DNA from: Erythrocercus mccallii
Lineage: Eukaryota; Chordata; Aves; Passeriformes; Dicruridae
NCBI GenBank assembly: GCA_013397435.1
Contig: VZRG01000029.1
Coordinates: 1,444,620 to 1,508,619 of the forward strand
Reading direction: 5' to 3'
Length of the DNA stretch: 64,000 bases
A program made the position numbers and the translations under genes. The notes beneath the pieces were generated by a model. That model was not told the DNA's origin. It did no database searches and saw nothing but the letters and a program-made list of their open reading frames with translations. This document shows positions 26,888-39,592 of this stretch, in pieces. Every line of letters starts with the position of its first letter. The first letter of the stretch is position 1.

Positions 26888-28347
26888 TATGAGCATCTTG
26901 GTTCAGTCTATTAAGTATATGCAGTGGCCATTAATGCAGAGTTTCTGAACATACTGTTTCCAGATGGCAGCAAAAATGGGAACACCAGCAAAACTAGGAT
27001 ACAGGCATTTTAAACCCCTTTATCTTACCCTGCTCTGTGAAAGCAGAGATGATGGAATTTCTTATCACTGTTATTGGTTTCCTGCTCACCAAACCCTGGT
27101 CCAGGAAACACTTCTGCATGTGCTTAAGTTTCATCTTGCATGTTGTCACATTGATTTCTAATGGAAATATCCATGTTACACATGGATTAAAATATTTCAG
27201 GATCTCATCTCTATACACTAAATAGGTAGTGAAATCACATTTCAAGTAATAATTACATCAATATACACATCTTGAAAATGTGTTTTAGTAAAGTTTAGAA
27301 TACTGGCCTCAGGTACACAGAATTTGATGAAATATTTCCTACAGTTTTAATATTAAAAGGGAAAGCTTTTTGCCCACTGATAGTAATTTTTTTTTCAGGA
27401 ATTAGTATGAGATTGAGGGATTGCTTTAGATGCAATCAGTAAGATGATGACATAGTCAAAAGTAGGTAACAAAATAGCAAAATGATTTGTGAAGTCTACA
27501 TATAAGAACATTTGCAATTTTCTTGAGTTTCATTAGAACCTGCCATAGGTACATATATCAAATCCAGCAAAAATCCAGCCTCTTCTAAAAAAATGCATGT
27601 TTACTCACAAAAGCAAATGCAACAACTTTTTGCTTTGAAAGTTTCTAGAGAATGGCTGTGCCCTCAAGTGTTGCACTGGGGTAATTTTCAGTTACTTAAG
27701 TACAGTAGTTACATTTGTGAAGCACATCATTTTGTATCAAACAATGGATAAAATTTTGCCTTTTTTCATTTACACTGCCTATTCTATTTAGATTCACAAC
27801 TGATTTTGACAGCTCAGGGGAGAAGGAATGAATTCTTGTCTTGGTGACAAAGGTACAGTCAGCATGAAACTGAACAATAATAAATAAATATTTGCTGGAC
27901 AATTTGACATGAATCAGTCAGCTGGATATATCTCTATATTTAATAATGGTAAATTTGGCCTAAAATTTAAGTGTTCTCCCTAATAAATTCTATATTCTTT
28001 TATTCAAAGATCATGTTGAGTAGTACAAATAAATGAAGAGAGAGTCCATTATCCTGAAGAAAAGAGTTAATCTAAAAGCATTTAGCACACTCAAAAGGGA
28101 CACATAAATATTGGATACTGTTTCTGGAGGAGAAAAGGCAGCCGAGCTACATAAGCACAGAGAATTTATTTAAGTCATGGCAGTACTTGCTGTTCTCCAG
28201 CTGTCACAAAGCATCAGTTTTAAGCATTCTGCTGATTATTGTGATAATTTCTATAGAATTGTCATTAGTCTATTTAATTATGTAATCTAATCCTTCTCTG
28301 CTTCCCCAGATTATCACAGAGTGACAACTGAGCTCCTAGAGATAACT

Positions 28348-28391
28348 CCCTTTCTTCCTTCCTTCCTTCCTGCCTTCCTTCCTACCTTCCT
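28348..28391. repeat. CCTT microsatellite
   Basis: About ten CTTC/CCTT units with two single-base interruptions (TGCC and TACC). Confidence 0.92.
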
Positions 28392-31071
28392 GTTTAACAC
28401 CACCTTAGAAAAGGAAAGCATTAAGACTTTTTGTGTGATAGAGTCCAGTTCTGTATCTTCCCACAGTAAAATGATCTGAGAAAATGAGAAGAAAGAAACA
28501 AAAAAGCATAAAACCTGTATTGTTAATCAAAAAAAGAAAACTGAGGGGAAATTCTGGACATATTTTTCAGTTTCTGCATCATACTAAGCCAAGTAATGTT
28601 GTAAAGTAAAAATGTCTCTTTTAAACCAAATATATTGCTTTGATAGAAAAATGGTGTAAATAGCATGGATCTGGGTATGGGCTTCCATGGTACATAGCAG
28701 ACTTCAGAAGCAGAATGCCATAAATCAAAAGACTTGGCTCTTCCTGCATACTTGTTTCACATCAGTATTCCTCCAGTGACTTAAAAATGTACTTCAGGGT
28801 AAGCGTGGTGTGACATTAGTATTTCTTTTCTTTCTTGTTAAGAGAGGGAACTCTCCTTCAGAACCTATCTTTCCATCATTACCAAAATGAATCATTACAC
28901 TTGAGTGAGCTAACAGCACTTATTTTCATTCTTACTAGTATTATTACTTTTTTTAAAATCAGCTGTCCCTACAGAGGAGATCATTTTTGATATCTACCTT
29001 AAACAGTGAAAAAAACTATCTAAAATATGTTGATGGGATTATCTACCACACCCCCGCTCCCTTCCTGTGAGGTAGCATTTTTAGAAAATTGCCGTTTGCA
29101 GAACCATTTCTCTTTAGTGTTTTTCCCCAAAGCTGCACTGCAGAAAATGCAATAATTCATAGTTCCTTTGTTTGAAAGTAATAGTAGTACCTTTGTTTGA
29201 AATAAGTGAACACACAAGTGATAGCCTTGATCTCATTACATGCTGTAGACCTCTAGGTGTTGGGAGATTTCTTGATCTCTCATGAAACACTGAATTTGCA
29301 TACAGAGAATTGAAACTTGCTTGAGATAGTACAATGGCAGAAAAAGTAGTGGTGGCTATTGGAGGAACTAATGTATCTGCTTGGAAAATAGGTTTGATAG
29401 CAGACCTAACACCTGATGGAATTATTTGTTTAGCATTATTTTTTCACTAAGATTTAAAAAAAAGACAAGTGTATTATTCAGAGACAGAAGAACAACAAAA
29501 TAATCTGGGGAAAGTATTGTTGGGTCATCCTAAAGCTATAACTTTCAGCTATTTCCCAAGATGTGAGATAAATCATGGAGCCTATTATTAAAAAAAACTC
29601 TATCTTCCTCTTGACTATAGTGATAATTTCTACCATACACCACAGATTAAAAGAGGCACTGACCAACTAACACTTCATAATTACCTTTCTGGCATTTAAA
29701 CATGCTGTAGAAAAAAACACGTCTAACCATATTTAAAAAGCTATATAAGGGTATTAAAGCTTTCTGCAGTCATCAAAGTAAGGCTTCATTTGACTTTTTA
29801 AATAATTTACAAGATCAGTTCAAACATAAATGACTCATGGAAGGCCATTTCACAAAACATAATAATGAAAAAAGTCTCTAACAACATATGGCTCAGGAGA
29901 AGGAAGTAATCCTCTCACTCCCCAAAAAGGAAACCTGAGTTACAAGACAGGAGGATGAAATTAAATAAGTGCCTCAATTTGCCTAGATATTAAGAGTGCA
30001 CTTTGAGAGCATTATAAGCACATCTGGTGTTAGGATGGCTCTATTATGGTATTGTAAGTATTCCAGAAATATAGGTACATATAATTCTTGCTCCCTCTCC
30101 TATAGAGTGCATTCACAATCCCAGATCAGACAGCACTTAATAATTTTCAGCTGGCAGGCCTCTATTATATTTTGAAGAGCTAGTTAGACTAAAAACTGTC
30201 TGAGCTCCCTAGATATTTGTAACCTTGACAAGCACATTCTTGGCCTTTTTGTACCTCCAGATAAACTTGGAGAAGGTTCCATGCAGACTTTTTAATATCT
30301 CACTGTGGGATGAGGGGAGGAAGCAGCTGCAGTGGGGTATCAGAGGAGTGGCAAAATGGACATTTTTATGGAGTTGATCCTTCCAAATATAGAAAGAGTA
30401 GGAGATCTTTCCATCTCGCAAGATCTTTTTGCATGGAGCTAATCAAAAGAGTAATGTTGCAGTTCTTCAGGCTAGCTAAGGTTACCGGAATAAACAGTCC
30501 AAATATGTAATGCTTCAGTTTGCCAAGATAAACAGAAAATCCCACCTAGTAGATTAAATTCTGCTGATGGCAATGGGAGATTTATTTCTTCTCAACTTTA
30601 ATTTCCAATATCTGCCTAGAAGCTACCAACCATTTATAAAAGGCCTAAAGCCATTGATTTTGCATAGTCAAAGGACAAAATTTTGTCCAAGTGAAGAATG
30701 CTTTTGTATCAAGTGTTTGACGTCCATGCATATGGTACCAACATGGAATGAGTCACAAAGAAAGAAGCTTTGTGATGTCTTTTTCTGCCAGAAATGGAAG
30801 CAAGGAGCACTATTATTTAAATTATGCTTTGGTATAGTACCATAACCCACACTGTAGCACTGCATTGTTAAGACCATGCAAATACTACATGAAGTTAACT
30901 GTTAGAAAATTTTTCTCCAGACCTGGTTACCTCAAAGCTTCATCACAAGTGACTTGATTAAAACACTTCTCAGCATTACAAAGGTCCAGGGAGGCTAATC
31001 ACCGCAGTTTTTTAAACTTCACTGGTAAGGTAAGAGTGACATCACTTTTTCACCCAGGCAAGAAAACAGGG

Positions 31072-31106
31072 ATATTCCTGGATATATTCAATAATTCCAG
31101 GAATAT
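31072..31106. repeat. Inverted repeat with 11-bp arms and 13-base loop
   Basis: ATATTCCTGGA (31072-31082) pairs exactly with TCCAGGAATAT (31096-31106). The right arm holds TTCCAGGAA, a STAT-type consensus. Confidence 0.9.
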
Positions 31107-32229
31107 TCAATATTCCTCCATCACATGTTTGTTCTGCACAGCCTCTGGAAGTATAAATGTCTCTTCATGCATTATATGGCATAATTAGTTTTCTACTTTA
31201 GGAAGCTAGTTTTCTGAGCATAGGTGGTAAATAGGTTCAAACAAAAATCAAACAAAATCAAAGAATATTGATAGGACAGGCTTGACCATATCTGTTTGTC
31301 AAGCTGTCACATCTTCTCTGAAAGGCAGCTGCTCATTTCACACTTCCATTTGTTAAGCACACTCTATCCACACTATAATAATGAGTTTGTGGATTGAAAT
31401 CCTTTAGATTTTTTGCTTATTTAAAGTAACACTCTTAATACAATAAAACTGATATTTGCCTTGAGCAATATAAATACCTGCAGTAAGACTTACTGTGCTA
31501 CCTCTCTTCTTTCTCAGGAAAGAATGCAGCTAGAAAACTAAGCTAATATTTGTGCATAATTTAGATTTGCACAATAATTATTTTTAAAAAAATCACATGG
31601 CAAAAATTCAATCAGCATATTTAATTTACAGTATAGATTGAATTCAAACAAGCAATTCATATGCAAAGATCCAAGGACTTCAAGCTGTTAGTTGTGAATC
31701 AACCCTACACCTGCAGAGAAACCCCATGAGGTACTGGGTGGGGAGAAACCTCTGCCTGTGCCAAGAAGCATATGTGATACAGACAGGAATATTAGCAGCT
31801 CATACAGCTGCTTTTACAAAGTGTGTAAGGCACTGCCATTACCTACCCCTGTTCTTTCTTAGACTCAAGCTGAGAAAGATGTGGCTTCTTCTGTCACCTG
31901 TTTAGCAAGAGAGTGCTAAATTTGTCATTTAAATTTGTCATTTCTAGTCACTTAAAGAAATAGAAGAAATCAGTGAAAAACCAATGATTTTGGAAAGTTA
32001 AAAATGAACCTGTAGAATAAAGGAGATATTTTTTATGCAGGCCATTGAGAAATGTTGATCAGTGCAAAATGGATGCAAAGTGATGCACGTTACAATTTTT
32101 TTATCATGAAGTAAAATACATGTGAGTAATTCATGGAGGTAAATGCCTACACAAAGAAGAGGAAAGTTTAGCTAAAGATCATCTTCCCCGCAAATCAGTT
32201 TTCCACCATTTGTTTATTTTGTAGATTTG

Positions 32230-32555
32230 GAATCATACAGTCATAGAATCATGGAATTGTTTGGGTTAGAGTACCTTAAAGATCATCTAGTTCCAACTGC
32301 CCTGCCATGGGCAGGGAACATTTCACTAGACCAAGTTGCTCAGATCCCCATCCATTCCAGTCTTGAGCTCTTGCAGGGATGGAGAGTTTACAAGCTCTCT
32401 GGGCAACCTCGCCCTCACAGTAGAGAATTTCTTGCTAATATCTAATCTAAACTTACCGTCTTTCATCTCTCATCCTGTCATTAGTCTTATCAAAACCCTT
32501 ATCAAACCTTATCAAAAGTCCCTCTCCATCCTTGTAAGCCCCCTTTAGGTACTAT
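32230..32555 (-). mobile_element. CR1 LINE, 3'-end fragment in antisense orientation
   Basis: Reading the + strand gives the reverse complement of a CR1 3' end: ATCATACAGTCATAGAATC, then GATCATCTAGTTCCAACTGC, CTGCCATGGGCAGGGAACA and GAGAATTTCTTGCTAATATC, down to CCCCCTTTAGGTACTA. About 325 bases are present. Relative to the CR1 consensus as I remember it, a short piece between GGGCAACCT and CCCTCACAGTA is missing, and point changes are scattered throughout, so it is an old copy. It sits in MEOX2 intron 2. Confidence 0.92.
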
Positions 32556-35120
32556 ACATATGTAAAGAAATGGATGAAAGTAGGCTCTAAAAAGATGTAT
32601 TACAGGAGAATAAAGTAGAAGGAATTTTAGCAGCTGCCCCACAGATTGCCTTTCTTTGCCTTTAACCAGAAAAAGGGAAGACTAATTTTACAAAAAAAAT
32701 ACATCCTTAGATTATGTAAAACAAGTCAATAGGAGGAAGGTACCTGAAATAGTGTACATCTTTCTGCTTAAGGTATGTTAACTGCAAAATCTGCTTTAGA
32801 GAGGTTTTTATTAAGGAGGTTTAGCTGTTTGATCACGAAATTAATTTTGAAGGCCATTGGTGGAGAAGGCAACTGTTCTTTGGATGGAGTAGAGGGAGGT
32901 AAACTGAGTGCTCCCAAAGATTTCTGAAACTGGAATGAAGTACTGCTCTCACTGCTGTCCTCTGAAATACAATATCTATTCCATCCCTGCTCAAACGTGG
33001 GAGGTAGAAAGGAGAATGTATCACCTAAGCAGTACCAAAATCTCAACTGACTTTTATGTAACGATAAACCAGGAGTCACTCCTACACCTTCCTGGGTGCC
33101 AAAAGCTCCAGCTGTCCTTTGTGCACCTGCCAAAACCTTCCCAACAGCTGCTGCAAAGTACTTGTACACATTCAGTGCAAAGTTCTGTAATGTAACACGG
33201 AGCAGATAATTTCAAATAAGTGAGCAGGTGACAACTAACTTTAATCACAAGGTTCTGGTATCAGTCATTAATTTCCAAAGATAAGTCAATTTTCTTCAAG
33301 TGATGGATTTTGGAAATATAATAACTAAGAAGACACTTAATACAAAGATTTATTTAAATTAGTTTTAATCTCTAAAATATATTTGATGTTTTTATGAGAA
33401 TTTCTTTGGAATAGAAAATGGAATTCCTTCAAGTCATATTCTATGAACACTTATATTTTGTTGTAGGTTGTACATTTCTATTTACTTCTATAAGTTTCTG
33501 AATAAACTATCATGAAAATACTATCTCTACACATGCAAAAAAGGTAAGCTTCAGCTGTATAACACCAGAGATTTCTGTAAAGTTCAGTAGTTTGACTTTT
33601 CTTAAAACTTGGCAGCATAAATGTTCTATCTAAAAATAACAGGAATGTTTTCAAGGCCAAAGAAAGTTTAGAACTAAACCTCATTTTCTTTTCTAATTTC
33701 AAAAACTCGGGGTTATTTTTTGTTATTCATATGTTTGTCTGTATTAGAGAAAAGTAAATGGAAAGATTTAAAAATAATAAAAGCAAAAGAAAAAGGACAG
33801 CATCTGACCAAGACAGAATACTTTAAAGGCTTGATGCTTTGATCTTCATGACATATCATTTAGGTATATTAAAACACAGAATTTAGGATACTGACTGCAA
33901 AGACTCTGGCTTATAAATATGGATCCCTTAAAGCAAAAGGACAGTCAAAACTGGCACAGCACTCTTGTTTCTAATTTTTAAAGCTCTCTAGATATCAGGC
34001 CTCAAATTTTAATCTTGTTTGGGACTCATGCCACTAAAACCTGGAATAGAAAACCTGATTTTAGGAAAGAATCTTTCATTTCCAGAAAATAGCTTTTATA
34101 AAGAGAAGGTATCTTTTCTTAAAAGAATAAAGGGAGCAGATAGTGCAACTAAGGTAGTTTGAATTCAGTCATTAATTTTTCAGTCAACTGTTCTTAAAGG
34201 TAACATGACTGAAAGGCTCTGCTGAAGAAGGAGCATTAAATCAGAAGTTTAGGAAATATTTACATTTTTAATCAAAAGGATTTGTTGATGTCCACATCAG
34301 GAAGTTATATTAAAGATACACATGCAACACAGCACATCATGTGGCCCTTAGGAATACTAAGGACCTATATATCATAAGTATGTAATAATTATTTTGGCAA
34401 TGTAGACACTAATAATGTCAACCTCCTTGTTTTGACTCCCCTCCTATGAATCCTACAAAGCAGAGCTTAAAATAAATTGGTCACAGCAAAACCATTTATC
34501 TTGTATATCAGGAGATATACGATGAGAAATAATTTACTTGTATCTTAAGCAAGAGTCTAATCATCAGATGTGGAGATGCAGATGCTAAACAACTTGTTGA
34601 CTAAGGGAAAAGAAACAGGGCTTTCGTGCCAGTAAGCAGATGTGCTCAATAGACCGGCTCATTTAGAAACAGCTGTTAATGCTACCCTCATCTTTAATAT
34701 AGCTCATTTCCCGCCACTTCCTTTGTTGTCTGTGCATACATCTGCTTGCTCTATACAGTCAAGTTGTGCTAGTCAAAGGGTGGAGAAGAGAGAGTGCATT
34801 TCAATAAACAGTAGGCAATCAGGACCTGATTCTGGGAGGTGGTGAGCACACTAAGACCCTGTTAGAGTTAACTTAGCCTTGAAAAATAAGATTAAAGTTT
34901 TGTAAATCTTACTAAGTTTGTCACAATAGATCTTTGAGCTTCTTTAAAAGATATAATTTTTTGTGAAAGTTGTAAATGCCACTACTAATTCTTTCACTGG
35001 GGAAAGTTTCAAAAAATTTTTCAAGTTCACTTCAGTAAGGACTTTTTTTCTCTCTCTTTTTATTTTAATTTTTATTTTCTTTCATTCTGTCAGTCACTCT
35101 CTGTCACTCTTGATCTGATC

Positions 35121-35180
35121 TATTCTATTCTATTCTATTCTATTCTATTCTATTCTATTCTATTCTATTCTATTCTATTC
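35121..35180. repeat. TATTC pentanucleotide microsatellite (12 units)
   Basis: Twelve perfect TATTC units. They are embedded in a longer pyrimidine-rich stretch from about 35041 to 35225. The unit is the same register family as ATTCT. Confidence 0.98.
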
Positions 35181-36683
35181 TTTTCTGTCTTATTTCTTTG
35201 TCCTCTCTCTTTTATATTTCTCAGGGTGTTTTGTTTTGATTCATGTTTTCCACAAGAGCTAAGAGATTTAAATGAGTTGTGTGTTTAAAAAGCATGTTTT
35301 TCCATGAACCAAGAATAATTGATGCTCTGAATTACTTCACACAAAGTTTGCTTCACTTCCTTTCCATTACTAAAATATCGATGGATCACATATCAGTAAC
35401 AATTATACCCTCTATCACTGACTCTTCAGCTTCAAAGGAAGTTCAGAATTCCAACATCTAAATTTGATCTCTAGAGGAAATGACAAATGAAGTACCTGTC
35501 TCATATTATTAGCACATGAGCATTAAAGTCTTCATTTAGAGTCTGTTGAGCTGTATGAAAAAACTCACATTGACATCACTTTGAATCAGATCAAAAGTGG
35601 ACTTCAATACTTCATAATGGAGGACATAAAGAAATATATATTAAAAATATTTTTTGTATGTATAATGTCTTCCCTTATATAAGAGCCTTGCACTATATTA
35701 ACACAGCAAATGGCATCAAAATAAACTCACAATATTTTCAAAGATAAACTTCACTATAAATGATTTCTTGCTTCTGAGAATAATCTTTGACATATCGAAA
35801 AGGCAGTTGCTTATTTTACATTCTATAAGTAAATCAGATGCACTTTATTTAAATTAATAAACTAAAAAACCAAAAGCCTCTTTTTTTCCTTGTTAATGTT
35901 GTTACCATTTTCTCTTCATGGGAAGGCTGTATGCCTGTCAGAAGTATATTTCCTCCTGCAAGACTGTCAGGGTTGCTCTCTCCCTTCTACACTCAAGAGA
36001 GTGCATGCAAAGGTAGCTGGAGTAATTTCAGCCCAACTTTCCCCAAATGTCATGTTTCCCATGCAGTGGGTCACATGCAGACATAGTATTGCATGCTGGA
36101 TCCTTGGAGGAATGTGCAAGAGTACCTTGTGCTTATTCTTGAAAAGGGAAGTCATGATCCCTTAACTAATTTATATCAACTAATATGCAGATACTGACCT
36201 CTACTAATCCCTGGTGGAGGCACTTTTAAGTCATGATCTTACAGGCTGATCTGAGGATTGGTGATCTGACTGAAGAAGTATTCCTCAGCCTGGATTCAGC
36301 TACTCATTACCCAGAAGTTGGTGTCAGTCTTTTGGGTTTAATGCTCAAGGAGACGGACTGCTCTCAACTCTGCTATGTGAAGTGGCCTGAATTATAACAA
36401 GCAGAACCAAAATGTATTGTCATAAAAAATGGAAACCAGAATAATTTATTAAATTACAGTAGAGAACAGTCAAAAAATGTCAGCTCAGCAGATGTAAGAA
36501 TTAGTTTTGTCTGTGAGAGAACAGAACATAGCACCTGTAAGAGAAGCCAGGCAGTAATCATCCTGCTCACTCCTGCCCCGTCCAGGACAGTGTCTGACTG
36601 GTCAGAGGAGTATTAGCTTCAGTTTCTCAAGTATCCACAAACGAACTGACCATAGCCAGAAAGCCTGGATGCCTCCTGTTCCA

Positions 36684-36720
36684 GTAAGTTGTAGGTTGCA
36701 GTTGTAAGTTGTAGGTTGCA
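36684..36720. repeat. 20-bp tandem duplication
   Basis: GTAAGTTGTAGGTTGCA occurs at 36684-36700 and again at 36704-36720, separated by GTT. Confidence 0.93.
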
Positions 36721-37787
36721 TCCAGGCTGTGCACTGAAATTTTTACTTCAAATGTATCATTGTCATTTTTGTTGAAACCATGTTTTCTATACATTATTAC
36801 TCTGTTCTAGGCTTTGACTGCTGTGACTTATTCTGTGAACGTTCAAGGACATAAAAATATCCAGAGAATTGCTTGGACCTTTAAACAATTACTCCCATCC
36901 TGTAATTTCTTCTTACCAAAGAAAATTCTCTTGGCCCTTATTTCATAAGAAGTGTGATAATATCCTGTGATAATGGGTCCAAACCAAAGTGTATTATTTT
37001 TGATGTTTAGATTATGATTGCAGCTGCATCTACTGCACTATCTAGCACAAGTAAAGCAGTGCTTTTTGCAAAGGAAATTGCACTGTTTGTTTAAAAAAAC
37101 CCCAAAATGAAAATAACATTATCCCTTCTCTCAGAAAGCTGCCAATGATGTACCCTTTTGAAGATGTTTCCATGGACACTTCTGATACCCTGAGTATATA
37201 GTATATAGTCCTGAGTATAGTAATTTCCAACATCACAGCGGCCAGTAATAAATACCTTCCCTCTTACACTTATTTCACTTTGCAAGTTAGATTTTTTGGC
37301 TCTGATGAGTTGACTGGAGGAAAAGATGTGCTGTGCTTTAAGGCTCTTAACTAACCTGGAATCATTCTGCTTTCTTCCCAAGTGATTTGCTTTAACAGCT
37401 CACTTTAGCTTTAACAGGAATATGGAATATTAAAAAGGTAAATAACCACTCTTCCTTCCTATATACATTTACATAGATAGTGATGCTATCTATCAGTTCA
37501 ATTGTAGTAAAATTTTAATGTAAAATTCAAAGCGATAGTAAAGGTTAACAACTGTGAGGTTTCCTGGATGTGTAAGACAGATTCAGCAAAACAGCATTTT
37601 TGTGGCTCTATTACTCATGTTATACAATATGTCCTGCTGTGCCTGTTTGCTGATTCTTTTAAAACTCTGAAACGCATTCTGCTAAACACAGCAGAGGATA
37701 TACCAGCATTGCAAGCTTTCTTGCTTTTTTTCCAAGTTAAATGTTGCAGGCATTGTTTATTTTTCTGTGGAACCTTCATTTGAAGAG

Positions 37788-37790
<3 letters not shown>

Positions 37791-37820
<30 letters not shown>
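37791..37820. repeat. CA microsatellite (15 units)
   Basis: Fifteen perfect CA dinucleotides in MEOX2 intron 2, about 1.1 kb before exon 3. Confidence 0.98.
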
Positions 37821-37821
<1 letters not shown>

Positions 37822-38895
37822 GGTTTTTCAGCAACATTAACTCCAAATGAATCAAACTGGACAATATTCTATTCATACTGTTCCCAGTGACAGTACTTGA
37901 AGCTGATCTGAAATCAGCCTTTAATCTGGTCTAATATATTTGGCAGCTGCTATGCACATATTTTTTTTTCTTTTCTTTTGGCTATCGAAAAATATTGTGG
38001 TTTGCAATACAAATAATTTAGGTTTACTTTTCCCTCATATATTTCCATACAGAGATGGGGAGGAGGGAAAATGAGTTTCAGCTGGAGTAAAATCTTGGGG
38101 TTTAATGTGACTTAAACACAGATACATTCTTAGTCTTCTATGTTAGGAATTTCTCTTTCATTCTTATCTGAAATTATTTCATAATTTTGACTCAAATTTA
38201 TAAATTCCTCACCTTCTGACTTTGAGGGTATTTATTTGTCTAAAAAAATTTGATCACATTTGAAAATCACAACAATTTGAATACATTTGTGAAATAGACA
38301 GAGAAGTCTTAAGCTCTTATAGTAAGAAATGGTCTTTCAGATACTTCAGCAAGTTAAAAAAAAGGCACCCTTAAAGTGCTGCACCTGAAAATCATCACCA
38401 GCTTACAGAAACAAAGCAGAAAGCAACACCAACTTTTCAGGCACGTTGCTTTGCAGAGTAACTACCCTCTGATGAAGAGGTCTCTGATACTCACTATGTA
38501 TATGTTCTTTTGCACAGTCCCTTGATGGGAAACATTTTGCCTTTGTTTGTCTCCCTGACAAATGGCATTAATATGTTTTTCAAGAGTATGTGATCTTTTT
38601 AATATTTTCTAAAGGGCTTGGAGATGTTCCTACAGAACTGCCTGTAGCAGATAGCCCAGCTGTCTTCTTAGAGTAACCCCTTTTCCTCCCTTGCAGTCAT
38701 TACCCCCAGTGTTCACATCCTGTCCGAAACTGAATTGCCTGATCTTCAGGGAAAGCTTGCTAAGCTCTTTACCATCCAGATGGAAAGGCACATTAGAAAA
38801 ATACAATCCCCAAGTGCTGTGCTACAGGTAGAAAGTTCATTTTTACCTTCAGTGACCCCATCTTTATTTTCCTGTTTTGTCTTTCTCCTGTGAAG

Positions 38896-39120
38896 GTCAA
38901 AGTTTGGTTCCAGAACAGACGGATGAAGTGGAAGCGTGTAAAAGGGGGCCAGCAAGGAGCAGCAGCCCGGGAGAAGGAACTGGTGAATGTGAAAAAGGGC
39001 ACACTGCTCCCCTCTGAGCTCTCTGGCATCGGCGCCGCAGGGCTCCAGCACACAGGGGACTCACTAGCCAATGATGACAGCCACGACAGTGACCACAGCT
39101 CTGAGCACGCACACTTATGA
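38896..39120 (+). CDS. MEOX2: MEOX2 exon 3 (homeodomain residues 45-60 and C-terminus), terminal coding exon
   Basis: The acceptor is a pyrimidine-rich stretch ending in TGAAG. The exon then reads VKVWFQNRRMKWKRVKG in phase with exon 2 and stops at TGA 39118-39120, giving 74 residues. It carries the DNA-recognition helix with Trp48, Phe49, Gln50, Asn51 and Arg53; Gln50 and Asn51 are the residues expected for TAAT-type target recognition. The intron falls between homeodomain residues 44 and 45, a position shared by many homeobox genes. After the homeodomain comes a 58-residue tail (GQQGAAAREKELVNVKKGTL and onward) ending in an acidic, His-rich tip, HDSDHSSEHAHL. Compared with remembered human MEOX2, a few tail residues differ (for example GLQHTGDSLANDD versus TLQQTGDSIANED), which fits an orthologue in another amniote class. 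The reading frame is intact, so this is not a pseudogene. Confidence 0.97.
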   Translation, partial: VKVWFQNRRMKWKRVKGGQQGAAAREKELVNVKKGTLLPSELSGIGAAGLQHTGDSLANDDSHDSDHSSEHAHL

Positions 39121-39586
39121 TACACAGAGAGTGTCCCAGCTCCGTTCTCAGGAAAGATGCTTTGCTGGCAAGCCTTACACAGGCATCGTTTACTTATGCA
39201 AGTGACTCTGGCAGTGATCTTTAAAGTTGTTATGGAAAATTCAGGCTTATTGTGTCTGCTTTTCTCGTTTCTTAGATGGTTTACAGTAAGTGCCATGTCT
39301 TAAAGGTGCCTCAAGAGTGGAGAAGTGGAAGACAAACTTACTTTGAACATTCCAGATTTGTTTGTCGTTTTTATGACAGCGGGCAGGTATTTTTGCTTAA
39401 GCTTGCACTGAAAATTACATTGCTCTCAAGACGTTATAGTCTGAAAACCACAGTGCCACAAAATCACTATCTAGTGGATAAGAAATGTATTTTAACTTTG
39501 TATATATTTACCTTACAGCATTTTCCTGTCTTCACTAATTTTTAGCAAGGCATTCATATTAGCTGATGGCAATAGTCACTCATGAC

Positions 39587-39592
39587 AATAAA
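39587..39592 (+). terminator. MEOX2: Candidate proximal polyadenylation signal of MEOX2
   Basis: A canonical AATAAA is followed within about 10-40 bases by a strongly T/GT-rich stretch (CTTTTTGTCTC, then TTTGTTTTGTTTTTCC). This is the usual arrangement of signal and downstream element. Use of this site would give a 3' UTR of roughly 490 bases that keeps the miR-130-type site and the first Pumilio motif but drops the second. Confidence 0.5.

Larger units (their letters stand above)
26529..38895 (+). other. MEOX2: MEOX2 intron 2
   Basis: This 12.4-kb intron runs from the GTACTG donor to the TGAAG acceptor and splits the homeodomain between residues 44 and 45. It contains a truncated CR1 in antisense orientation, a CCTT microsatellite, a 12-unit TATTC array, a 15-unit CA repeat, a short 20-bp tandem duplication, an 18-bp palindrome and an 11-bp-arm hairpin. 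The longest open frame is 133 codons on the minus strand at 32768-33169; it has no recognised similarity. I see no further exon in it. Confidence 0.9.

Noticed and set aside
32768..33169. 133-codon minus-strand open frame in MEOX2 intron 2
   Set aside because: It has no recognised similarity. At this base composition, the longest chance frame in 64 kb on six frames is of about this size.
38793..39296. 167-codon open frame on the minus strand
   Set aside because: It is the antisense shadow of MEOX2 exon 3 and its UTR; the + strand frame is the conserved homeodomain.
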